64,000 nucleotides of DNA from assembly GCA_023667285.1 (NCBI GenBank), contig JAMPAK010000001.1, positions 1,301,024 through 1,365,023 of the forward strand, read 5' to 3'. Origin of the DNA: Muribaculaceae bacterium (GTDB lineage: Bacteria > Bacteroidota > Bacteroidia > Bacteroidales > Muribaculaceae). The translations under genes and the position numbers were made by a program. Below the pieces are notes generated by a model. The model did no database searches. It was not told the origin of the DNA and saw nothing but the letters and a program-made list of their open reading frames with translations. Of this stretch, positions 46,183 to 53,818 are shown piece by piece; the stretch's first letter is position 1; each line of letters begins with the position of its first letter.

Positions 46183-47412
46183 ATGCTCGCTCTGCGCATA
46201 GCGCTGCGCTACCTCTTTGCAAAGAAAAGCCATACCGCTGTCAATATCATCTCGATGATATCGATGGCGGGTATCGCTGTGGCCTCGATGGCCATGGTGT
46301 GTGTGCTTTCGGTGTTCAATGGTTTCACCGACCTTGCCATGGAGCGCCTCTCAGCTGTGGATCCTGACCTCAGAGTGTCGCCCCGAGAGGGGAGGGTCAT
46401 GACGTCGTCAGACTCACTTGCGGCTCTCATTGAGGGGATGACGGGTGTGCGCATGGCTGCTCCGGTGTTGGAGCAGAGGGCGCTTGCGATTGTGGGGGAT
46501 GCGCAGTTGCCCGTCACGGTCAAGGGTGTGCCAGAGGGGTACAGTGCGATGACCGCACTCTCCTCGCTGGTGGTGGACGGTGAGATGGTCGACCCGTCTG
46601 ACACACTGTATGCTGCAGAGGGATATGCGAGGCCTATGGCTCTTATGAGCGTCGGGGTGGCCATCAATACCGGTGCGCGGCCGTCGCTCGAGAATCTTTT
46701 CAGCCTTACGGTGCCTCGGCGCACAGGCCGCATAAATCCCGCGCTCCCGTTTGCAGCGTTTCTTACAGACACGCTCTTTGTCAGTGGAGTCTATCAGACA
46801 AATGAGGCGGAGATGGATGAGGATTATGTGATAGTCCCGCTCAGTGTGGCCAGGCGGCTGTTTGAATATCCGTCGGAGGCCACGTCCATCGAGGTCGCAC
46901 TCGCTCCGGGCTATGATGACGGGGAGGTTGCTAAAGAACTCAGGAGGCTGATTGGCGGAGACTATGAGGTGGCAGACCGTCTTCAGCAGCAGGAATCCTC
47001 GTTCCGCATGATTCAGATTGAGAAGTGGATTACATTTGCCATGCTTATGTTTGTCCTTGTCATGGCATCGTTCAACATTCTCTCCACCATGTCTATGCTC
47101 ATCATTGAGAAGGAGGATAATCTGCAGATACTCTCAGCCCTGGGTGCGCCTGAGCGTATGATCAGACGCATTTTTCTCGATGAGGGGATGCTCATAACGC
47201 TCATAGGCGGAGCGATAGGGATAGCGCTGGGAGTGGTTCTCACGCTGCTTCAGCAGCATTTCGGGCTTATAGCCCTTGGGGGAGACCATTCACAGATGTC
47301 TGTTGTAGCCTATCCCTGCCGTCTGGCTTTCGTGGATGTGGTTCTGACGTCAGTGGTTGTTGTCGCTATCGGGATTGTGTCAGGGGTTGTGAGTTCCGCT
47401 AGAATAAAATGA
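46183..47412 (+). CDS. LolC/E-type ABC transporter permease
   Basis: The 409-residue inner-membrane protein has one N-terminal membrane segment (about 18-45, starting ALRYLFAKKSHTAVNIISMISMAGIAVAS). A large periplasmic domain follows, then three C-terminal segments (about 282-305, 325-355, 375-400): the MacB/FtsX layout of lipoprotein-releasing permeases LolC/LolE. It probably helps extract lipoproteins from the inner membrane with an ATPase encoded elsewhere. Its last codons ATA AAA TGA are part of the 36-bp repeat that brackets the WG cassette. Confidence 0.9.
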   Translation: MLALRIALRYLFAKKSHTAVNIISMISMAGIAVASMAMVCVLSVFNGFTDLAMERLSAVDPDLRVSPREGRVMTSSDSLAALIEGMTGVRMAAPVLEQRALAIVGDAQLPVTVKGVPEGYSAMTALSSLVVDGEMVDPSDTLYAAEGYARPMALMSVGVAINTGARPSLENLFSLTVPRRTGRINPALPFAAFLTDTLFVSGVYQTNEAEMDEDYVIVPLSVARRLFEYPSEATSIEVALAPGYDDGEVAKELRRLIGGDYEVADRLQQQESSFRMIQIEKWITFAMLMFVLVMASFNILSTMSMLIIEKEDNLQILSALGAPERMIRRIFLDEGMLITLIGGAIGIALGVVLTLLQQHFGLIALGGDHSQMSVVAYPCRLAFVDVVLTSVVVVAIGIVSGVVSSARIK

Positions 47413-47439
47413 GCGGGACGCGCCGGGCGCCCCGCTCAG
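47404..47439 (-). repeat. 36-bp direct repeat, left copy (permease stop plus terminator)
   Basis: This is identical over 36 bases to 50730-50765; flanking bases differ on both sides. It contains the last three codons of the upstream permease gene and a GAGCGGG/CCCGCTC hairpin that, on the minus strand, is followed by ATTTTAT. It therefore serves as the terminator of the WG-repeat operon. Confidence 0.9.
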
Positions 47440-47491
47440 TGCATGATATCTACAGTTCTCGTTGGGCTTGTAATGTTTATAGCCTAGTAGT

Positions 47492-48679
47492 TCAGTAAAA
47501 ACTGTATTGGGGAGAATTGCCGTTGGAAAGTCGGCGAATCACTGTTTGCGCGTATGGATCGAGAGGGAAGGGATCGCAAATTTCTTCACCTTCGCGGTTC
47601 ATCCAGGTATATCCTTCACGACCTTTGTCTATGAGGCACCGGTCTCCAATGAAGTTGGAATCCACCGCAAGGTCTGTCTCCAGCACAATGGCGCCTTTCC
47701 GGTTTATGAACTGTCCTTCCCCAATATAGGCTATGTCTCCATAGCCGAAGCCAGGGCAGGCCCACCAATGTGGAAACTCTGCAATAGGTTCGATCTTTAT
47801 GACGCCATCCTTGTCCATCCATCCCCATTTGCCGCTTTCCTCATCCAGGAACATATACCACTCCCCATCGTTGCGGATCTGGGAGTATTCCGGTTCCACT
47901 TTCCAAGTGCCATCGAGATCTAAGATCCCATATTTGTGATTTCCTTCGGTTTGAACTACTGCAAGGTTGTTGGAATCAATGAAAATCCCAATTCTATTGG
48001 ATATCTCCTCTGGCAGACAGTCTTCCAGGAAATGCTCTCCTGTCTTAACATCGAGAATATATGAGAACCCTTGTTTGCCATTAATCTCAAAATAAGTGGG
48101 GTGGGCCATTGATGCGATATTCCACATATCAGTTGAATGCCAAGATACATATTCATCATTGGAAGACTCGAATACAATCTCTCCCTTGCTGTCTATTATG
48201 CAAAACTCGTTTTGCTTATTCTTAAACAGCGCATAACCGGCCCTGATGGGTGAGCACTCACGCCCTTCGGTTTCCCACAGTTCGTTGCCTTCTGAATCGT
48301 AGGCTGCAATGATATCTCCGCGTTGCACTATTGCTATGCCTTCGGTCATAAACCAATTGGCTTTGCCCTCTATCTCGAAAAGTTCATTGCCCTCTTTGTC
48401 GATGAAACCATTAAAGCCATTCACCATTATGTAGGCACGTCCGTCATAAAACATGCCGGCTATGGGGCTGCCATAACTTTTCGGATTGCCTTCATATTCC
48501 AATACTTTTTCACCGTCTTGCACATATGCACGAACGGGTGTCCCGCCGTTGCGATAGTCACACGGCAGCATGTCCAGGTCAAAGTTGTCGGCAGGATTTT
48601 TGCTTAAGTTGCCACTGCCACAGCCGGTCAGCAATGTGACCACACTGACCACTGCTGCTAATATTATATATATCTTCAT
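47492..48679 (-). CDS. WG-repeat-like surface lipoprotein, smaller of the pair
   Basis: The 395-residue protein has a lipoprotein signal (TLLTGC, Cys about 20) and repeated units of the WG/KWG type: GFNGFIDKEGNELFEI, IAAYDSEGNELWET, EFCIIDSKGEIVFE, KYGILDLDGTWKVEPEY, KWGWMDKDGVIKIEP and GQFINRKGAIVLE. Such repeats form beta-propeller-like or beta-sandwich arrays of unknown ligand. It shares a four-base ATGA overlap with the larger WG gene upstream. Its DNA is visibly AT-richer than the flanking housekeeping genes, and it sits inside the 36-bp-bracketed cassette. Confidence 0.8.
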   Translation of the reverse strand: MKIYIILAAVVSVVTLLTGCGSGNLSKNPADNFDLDMLPCDYRNGGTPVRAYVQDGEKVLEYEGNPKSYGSPIAGMFYDGRAYIMVNGFNGFIDKEGNELFEIEGKANWFMTEGIAIVQRGDIIAAYDSEGNELWETEGRECSPIRAGYALFKNKQNEFCIIDSKGEIVFESSNDEYVSWHSTDMWNIASMAHPTYFEINGKQGFSYILDVKTGEHFLEDCLPEEISNRIGIFIDSNNLAVVQTEGNHKYGILDLDGTWKVEPEYSQIRNDGEWYMFLDEESGKWGWMDKDGVIKIEPIAEFPHWWACPGFGYGDIAYIGEGQFINRKGAIVLETDLAVDSNFIGDRCLIDKGREGYTWMNREGEEICDPFPLDPYAQTVIRRLSNGNSPQYSFY

Positions 48680-50349
48680 TTTACTGTGTACAATGATGTT
48701 TCTTCCGGATCGATGTAGATTCTTATAGTGTTGGGTTCAACATCTTCGAAATGCCTGATTTCCTCAATATCACTTACATTGCCCTTGACACCGATTGCTT
48801 TTTCAAGTGCAGCAAACACTTCGTCGCATTTTGTCTGACTGTTGAGTGTGATAGACATAAAATAGCTGACCGGGACGGCTCTCGGGTTAAGTCTGGCATT
48901 TGCCTTGCTGCGTGCGTTGGTAAGGGCGTATTCATTGAGCGCAGTGAAAAAAGCAACACTAACACCGGGAAGTTTCAGTGATTTCAGCAAAACCTCATTA
49001 AGATAGAAATCAGTGTCGTATTTTGTTATTGTGAATTCATGGGCAAGGTCAGGCCATGAGATATTATATTTAGTTTTGCCGAGTAAGTCCATCACAACAC
49101 TCACAATGTCGGCAACGTTAACATATTGGCTCGTGGCCTGAGTGCAACCGGGTACAGAGATGGGTTTGTAGTTAAGAGCACCTTGGAATTGGCCTGCTTC
49201 GTTGATTACACCCCATTCATTCTTTCCGGGGGTGGCCAGGATTACATCTTTTGAGCAGAAATGTATATCGCTGAATTGTGGCTCACAGAGAACCTTCCCA
49301 TCATCTGAGATGAGTCCAAATTGCTCATCTGAGGACATGGCAAGGATTGACGGGTTCTGATATGGTCGATATAATTTCTTGTATTTCGCTTTGATTATGG
49401 TATTGCCCTTGCGGTCGATGGTCTGGAATTTGGTGCCGGAAACAGACACAATTGCATAATCTGTTTCATTAAACAAGGCGGCAATTGCCTTGTATTTCGC
49501 AGGAATCACAACATTTCCTTTGAGGTCGAGCCAGCCATATTTGTCTTTGTCCCCTTCGAAAATTATCAGGTCGTTGCCATCGAATCCAAGTTTGTCGTAA
49601 CGTGGATTCACCAGGAATTCACCTTTGAAATTCATGACACCGCGCTTGCCATCTGCATAGAATATTATCAGTTCTTTTCTCAAATTGACATCCTCAATAT
49701 CCGGATTGCCCGGAATCTGGACAGGCTGCAACGCATCGTCTGCGATTTTATAGATGACAGTCTTGTTGTCAACTGTTTTACCCACCACTTTGCCATCGAA
49801 GAAAGCTATGAAATCTTTGAATTCATCAACGGATGTAACTTCTTTTCCCTTGGTATTCACCAATCCGGCTTTGCCATCAACGGTACGGTATATGGCAAGC
49901 GAATTCATAAAGGCATCGGCCTTGTATGCTTTTGGTAAGCGGAACTTCACATTGCCATCTGTGTCAATAACCTTAAGAATAGAGTCTGGTTCGGCGACCC
50001 ATGCCATGCCTTGGGTAAAGTCGGTTGCAGACACATACTTGGGTTTGATGGCGTATGAGCCATCGTCTTTTATGTATCCGTACTTTCCGGTCGAGTCCAT
50101 TGCCAAGGCGAGTCCCTCGTGGAAGTAGGTGGCATTTGTAAACTTTGCAGGAATGACGGTCTTGCCCTGTTTGTCGACATAGCCGACCTTTCCGTCTGAG
50201 TCGATCACGCTTACAGGAACGATTGTCGCATTGGCAATTTCATCTAAATAGATTTCATCTGTAGTCTTGCCACTGCCGCAGGAGGTGAGAAGGAGCACTG
50301 CTGCGAGAGCGAGCAATAAGGTGCAACCTTTTCCATTATAAGTATTCAT
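48676..50349 (-). CDS. WG-repeat lipoprotein, larger of the pair
   Basis: The 557-residue protein has a lipoprotein signal (LLLTSC, Cys about 24) and about eight WG-type repeats across 50-390. Examples are KVGYVDKQGKTVIPAKF, KYGYIKDDGSYAIKPKY, KAGLVNTKGKEV, KRGVMNFKGEFLVNPRY, KYGWLDLKGNVVIPAKY, QFGLISDDGKVLCEPQF and EWGVINEAGQF. Residues of about 395-557 form a different domain with no repeats (VADIVSVVMDLLG, ALNEYALTNARSKANARLNPRAVPVSYF), which I do not recognise. It is the first gene of the two-gene cassette and is preceded by a leader of about 315 bases. Confidence 0.85.
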   Translation of the reverse strand: MNTYNGKGCTLLLALAAVLLLTSCGSGKTTDEIYLDEIANATIVPVSVIDSDGKVGYVDKQGKTVIPAKFTNATYFHEGLALAMDSTGKYGYIKDDGSYAIKPKYVSATDFTQGMAWVAEPDSILKVIDTDGNVKFRLPKAYKADAFMNSLAIYRTVDGKAGLVNTKGKEVTSVDEFKDFIAFFDGKVVGKTVDNKTVIYKIADDALQPVQIPGNPDIEDVNLRKELIIFYADGKRGVMNFKGEFLVNPRYDKLGFDGNDLIIFEGDKDKYGWLDLKGNVVIPAKYKAIAALFNETDYAIVSVSGTKFQTIDRKGNTIIKAKYKKLYRPYQNPSILAMSSDEQFGLISDDGKVLCEPQFSDIHFCSKDVILATPGKNEWGVINEAGQFQGALNYKPISVPGCTQATSQYVNVADIVSVVMDLLGKTKYNISWPDLAHEFTITKYDTDFYLNEVLLKSLKLPGVSVAFFTALNEYALTNARSKANARLNPRAVPVSYFMSITLNSQTKCDEVFAALEKAIGVKGNVSDIEEIRHFEDVEPNTIRIYIDPEETSLYTVK

Positions 50350-50481
50350 GGTGTGTGTTGATGCCTCGTTACCCCTCGACGGCTTTGGTTCCTTTGGTTA
50401 GAAAATACGCAAAAGCGTGGGTAATGTTTACTGAATATTCTTCACGGGGCATCGCCAAACGCCTTTAGTCGAAATATACAG

Positions 50482-50527
50482 TCCCACCCCACGCATACCG
50501 ATATATCAGAACCCGCGTTGGGTGGGA
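50482..50527 (-). other. Hairpin in the long leader of the WG operon
   Basis: TCCCACCC-c-ACGC and GCGT-t-GGGTGGGA form a 13-pair stem with one mismatch around a 20-base loop. It lies inside the transcribed leader between the candidate promoter (50670) and the first WG gene (50349). There is no T tract directly beyond it, so it looks like a structured leader element rather than a terminator. The 50350-50729 interval contains no gene. Confidence 0.55.
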
Positions 50528-50669
50528 TATAACGCACGCATGGAACGTTTTAGACTGCTTTTTCCTTCGACTTAAAAATTGGCGATTTCCGTGAAGAGGA
50601 TAAAGCAAAAACGCTCTCGTAATATGTAATTATAAATCCCTGGCTGAAGCCATTGACTTATGTCAAACG

Positions 50670-50677
50670 CAAATTTA
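50670..50677 (-). promoter_or_regulatory. Candidate -7 box of the WG operon
   Basis: On the minus strand the bases read TAAATTTG, matching TAnnTTTG, about 320 bases before the first WG gene. The nearest TTG upstream is only 12 bases away, so the -33 element is unclear. Confidence 0.4.
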
Positions 50678-50729
50678 GTAATTCTTTTCCAATTATCTTC
50701 GTAAATGTCAGATTAATTTCGATAATTCT

Positions 50730-50765
50730 ATAAAATGAGCGGGACGCGCCGGGCGCCCCGCTCAG
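50730..50765 (-). repeat. 36-bp direct repeat, right copy (era terminator)
   Basis: This is an exact copy of 47404-47439. On the minus strand it lies 22 bases beyond the era stop, where the GAGCGGG...CCCGCTC hairpin followed by ATTTTAT would terminate era. It also carries ATAAAATGA, a relic of the permease gene's last codons, although that gene is 3.3 kb away. Confidence 0.9.
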
Positions 50766-50787
50766 AGGGAGTGTCTTATTTGTGTAT

Positions 50788-51681
50788 TTATTCGATATAT
50801 CCGAAGGAACGGAGTTTGTTCTCGCGGTTACGCCAGTTTGGCTCGACTTTCACAAACAATTCCAGATATACGCTCTTTCCGAAGAAGACCTCGATGTCCT
50901 TGCGGGCCTCCATGCCGACTTTCTTGATTTTCTCACCTTTGTGGCCAATGATGATTCCTTTCTGAGAGTCGCGCTCCACACAGATTTCGGCCATGATGTG
51001 GATGGAGGTCTCCTTTTCTTCAAATTTCTCGACAATGACCTCAACGGAGTAGGGGATTTCCTTGTCGTAGAGCATGAGGATTTTCTCGCGGATTATCTCG
51101 GTGACAAAGAATCGGGCGGGCTTGTCGGTGAGGGCGTCCTTGCCGAAGAATGGGGGCGAGACGGGGAGGAGCTCGACAATGCGGTTCATCAGGTTTGCTA
51201 CATTGAAGTGCTCAATAGCCGAGATGGGGAATATCTCCGCCTTGGGGAGTATGCCTTGCCACTTTTCAACCAGGGTCTCGAGGTCGGGCTGGTTCTTGAT
51301 GAGGTCGATCTTGTTAATGACAAGAAGCACAGGGATGGTCTCCTTGGCCACCTTGGCCAGGAAGTCAGCGTTCTTCGAGGGATCCTCGACCACATCGGTG
51401 ACATAGACAAGGACGTCGGCATCCGTGAGGGCGCCCTCGCTGAAGTTGAGCATGGACTCCTGGAGTTTATACTTGGGTTTCAGTACTCCTGGTGTGTCAG
51501 AGAACACTATCTGATATTCAGGGGTATTGACAATTCCCATGATGCGATGGCGTGTGGTCTGGGCCTTGGAGGTTATTATGCTGATGCGTTCTCCCACGAG
51601 GTCGTTCATGAGAGTGGATTTTCCGACGTTGGGGTTTCCGACGATATTCACAAACCCTGCTTTATGTTTGGTTTCTTCCAT
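50788..51681 (-). CDS. era: GTPase Era
   Basis: This 297-residue GTPase binds 16S rRNA and helps 30S assembly. G1 GNPNVGKSTL, G3 DTPG and G4 NKID are present in the N-terminal domain, and a C-terminal KH domain includes RDSQKGIIIGHKGEKIKKVG. Length is normal. It lies downstream of fabH on the same strand but is separated from it by a hairpin terminator, so it may have its own weak promoter. Confidence 0.97.
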   Translation of the reverse strand: MEETKHKAGFVNIVGNPNVGKSTLMNDLVGERISIITSKAQTTRHRIMGIVNTPEYQIVFSDTPGVLKPKYKLQESMLNFSEGALTDADVLVYVTDVVEDPSKNADFLAKVAKETIPVLLVINKIDLIKNQPDLETLVEKWQGILPKAEIFPISAIEHFNVANLMNRIVELLPVSPPFFGKDALTDKPARFFVTEIIREKILMLYDKEIPYSVEVIVEKFEEKETSIHIMAEICVERDSQKGIIIGHKGEKIKKVGMEARKDIEVFFGKSVYLELFVKVEPNWRNRENKLRSFGYIE

Positions 51682-51710
51682 AGTTATATTGTTGCTTGCA
51701 AAGTATAAAC

Positions 51711-51742
51711 AAAAATAGCACCTGAAAAGATGCTATTTTTGT
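51711..51742 (-). terminator. Rho-independent terminator after fabH
   Basis: AAAAATAGCA and TGCTATTTTT form a perfect ten-pair stem with a ten-base loop; on the minus strand the second arm ends in TTTTTG. It lies between fabH and era. A TATACTTTG stretch just beyond resembles, but does not match, a -7 box for era. Confidence 0.75.
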
Positions 51743-51767
51743 GAATTTTTATCAGAGGCAGCAATCA

Positions 51768-52754
51768 TCACATATCCCATACGAGATACATGGCTCCCCA
51801 TGTGAAACCGGCTCCAAAGGCTGTGAGGATAATCTTGTCGCCCTTTTTGAGCTTGTCCTTATACTGGTCGAGGCATATGGGAATTGATGCGGCGGAGGTG
51901 TTGCCGTATTCCTCGATATTGACCAGGACTTTCTCGGGAGCGATGCCCAGGCGTGAGCCTACGGCCTCGATGATGCGGAGGTTAGCCTGATGGGGGATGA
52001 ACCAGTCGATATCGTCGACAGAGAGGTTGTTGCGTTTCATCACATCCTCAGTGGCGGTGAACATGTCTGTCACAGCGTTCTTGTAGACGTTGCGTCCATC
52101 CTGGAATAGGAAGTGCTTGCCAGCCTGGACAGTCTCGACTGTGGCGGGCATCACAGAGCCGCCACCCTCCATCACCAGATGTACGAGGCCCTGGCCGTCA
52201 GTGTGGAACACGCCGTCGATGACGCCCATCCCTTCTTCATTGGTTGGCTCGACAAGGGCAGCTCCTGCACCGTCGCCAAAGAGGGCGCATGTGGAGCGGT
52301 CCTGATAGTTGACCATAGATGACATCTTCTCAGCAGCCACCACGATGATTTTCTTGCGGAGGCCTGAGCGGATATAGCCTGTGGCGTCCTCGAGAGCCAC
52401 GATGAATCCGGCGCAAGCGGCCTGGATGTCGTAGGCATAAGCGTTCTTAAGACCGGCCTGATATGCAATGACTGAGGCAGTGGCCGGGAAGCGATAATCG
52501 GGGTTTGAGGTGGCGCAGATGACCATCTCGATGTCCTCAGGGTTTGTTCCGGTCTGAGCCAGGAGTTTTTCCACGGCCTTGATGCCGAGATAAGACGAGC
52601 CTTTGCCTTCCTCGCGGAGGATGTGGCGGCGCTTGATGCCGACGCGGGTGGTGATCCACTCGTCGTTAGTGTCGACCATCTTCGAGAGCATCTCGTTGTC
52701 GAGGATGTCATCGGGCGTATATGCGGCAAGGCCAGTTATGCGTGCGTTGAGCAT
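51768..52754 (-). CDS. fabH: 3-oxoacyl-ACP synthase III
   Basis: This 328-residue condensing enzyme starts fatty acid synthesis from an acyl-CoA and malonyl-ACP. The catalytic triad is clear: Cys in QAACAGFIVAL, His in WFIPHQANLRI and Asn in NIEEYGNTSAASIP. Length is typical. It follows rpmF with a 118-base gap containing a GC-rich hairpin; plsX, which separates rpmF and fabH in many bacteria, is absent here. Confidence 0.96.
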   Translation of the reverse strand: MLNARITGLAAYTPDDILDNEMLSKMVDTNDEWITTRVGIKRRHILREEGKGSSYLGIKAVEKLLAQTGTNPEDIEMVICATSNPDYRFPATASVIAYQAGLKNAYAYDIQAACAGFIVALEDATGYIRSGLRKKIIVVAAEKMSSMVNYQDRSTCALFGDGAGAALVEPTNEEGMGVIDGVFHTDGQGLVHLVMEGGGSVMPATVETVQAGKHFLFQDGRNVYKNAVTDMFTATEDVMKRNNLSVDDIDWFIPHQANLRIIEAVGSRLGIAPEKVLVNIEEYGNTSAASIPICLDQYKDKLKKGDKIILTAFGAGFTWGAMYLVWDM

Positions 52755-52795
52755 TGTGTATGGTGTGAGGTTGTGGATACGTACATGAAATCACA

Positions 52796-52833
52796 CACCA
52801 CATCCCCGGCCCTCCGGGCCGGAGCAGGTGGTG
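52796..52833 (-). other. GC-rich hairpin between rpmF and fabH
   Basis: CACCAC with CCCGGCCC pairs with GGGCCGG and GTGGTG around a three-base loop. No T tract follows on either strand. It could be a processing or attenuation element that makes rpmF and fabH levels differ. Confidence 0.45.
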
Positions 52834-52872
52834 CAGGTTGTCTGTCCGTGGGGCCTGTCAAGGCATACGGGC

Positions 52873-53058
52873 TTAGACAGCGGCGGTCTTCTCGATGGCG
52901 ATGCGACCGCGATAGTAGCCACATTCACCGCAAACGGTGTGATACAGATGCCATGAGCCGCAGTTGGGGCAGAGTGCCAGTGTGGGGACTACAGCCTTGT
53001 CGTGGGTGCGGCGCTTTGCGGTACGGGTCTTGGATTGTTTTCGTTTAGGATGTGCCAT
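52873..53058 (-). CDS. rpmF: 50S ribosomal protein L32
   Basis: The 61-residue basic protein starts MAHPKRKQSKTRTAKRRTH, the standard L32 beginning. It has a zinc-ribbon pair CPNC and CGEC, so this is the zinc-binding form. It lies between the YceD/DUF177 gene and fabH, an arrangement conserved widely in bacteria. Confidence 0.97.
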   Translation of the reverse strand: MAHPKRKQSKTRTAKRRTHDKAVVPTLALCPNCGSWHLYHTVCGECGYYRGRIAIEKTAAV

Positions 53059-53152
53059 GACTTATTTGTTTGATTGTATTGTTACTATATTTTTGTCGGC
53101 GTCGGTGCTGAGGGGTTCTCGGCAGAGACCGTCGGTGAATGCTGTGTCGTTT

Positions 53153-53740
53153 TTACTTCTCCTCATTGTCGTTGGTCAGTCCCTTTAGGCCGTCCCAGCG
53201 TGGGTCAGTGGCGGGTTCCTGAGGGGTGGTGTCCATGGTGTCCATCTCGTCGATGAGCTGCTCTGCGAGTTCTTCATCCTCGTCGTTCTTGACTGCGCGA
53301 TGTTTCCTCAGCAGGGCGCTCATGGCTCGGTTGCATTTCCCCATGGGGTGGACATGCTTGAGGGGGATGGCGAGCGAGGCAGTGTCAAATATCATGTAAG
53401 AGACATTCAGAGAGGGTGTGGACTCGGGGATGACCAGGAGTTCATCGGTCTCGGAGTAGTCTTCGCCATACTTGACGCTGACACTATAGGTGGTGTCGAT
53501 GGGATAAATCAGGTCGTCCAGACATCTGTCGCATATCAGCGTCACCGTTCCAGTGATATGAAAATCAAGGCGGTAGAGGTCATGCTTGTGCTCTACCTTG
53601 AGGTCGACGTTGAGGTCAGCGTCGTGTATGTCCGTGCTCTCCATGTTGACGAAGAATTGCTTACCGAGATGATACTGAATCTCTTGCGTTCCCTCGGGCA
53701 TTGTCTTCAGGGGGAGTTTGTATTCTGAAAATTTTCCCAC
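53153..53740 (-). CDS. YceD/DUF177 family protein
   Basis: The 195-residue protein contains the DUF177 core with VTLICDRCLDDL, a CxxC pair, and the late ALLRKH block. The acidic C-terminal tail has NDEDEELAEQLIDEMDTMD. Its family always lies next to rpmF and is linked to 23S rRNA or ribosome biogenesis. It is the promoter-proximal gene of the yceD-rpmF-fabH run and precedes rpmF by 94 bases. Confidence 0.9.
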   Translation of the reverse strand: MGKFSEYKLPLKTMPEGTQEIQYHLGKQFFVNMESTDIHDADLNVDLKVEHKHDLYRLDFHITGTVTLICDRCLDDLIYPIDTTYSVSVKYGEDYSETDELLVIPESTPSLNVSYMIFDTASLAIPLKHVHPMGKCNRAMSALLRKHRAVKNDEDEELAEQLIDEMDTMDTTPQEPATDPRWDGLKGLTNDNEEK

Positions 53741-53765
53741 GGCAATAAGGGTTGAAAAAACTTTG

Positions 53766-53796
53766 CAAAGTTACGCTTTTTCTTTTGATTCACAAA
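53766..53796 (-). promoter_or_regulatory. Promoter of the yceD-rpmF-fabH operon
   Basis: On the minus strand TTTG (53796-53793) and TAACTTTG (53773-53766) are 19 bases apart, 25 bases before the yceD ATG. Confidence 0.7.
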
Positions 53797-53818
53797 AAAT
53801 TCCAACAGAAAAATTATG

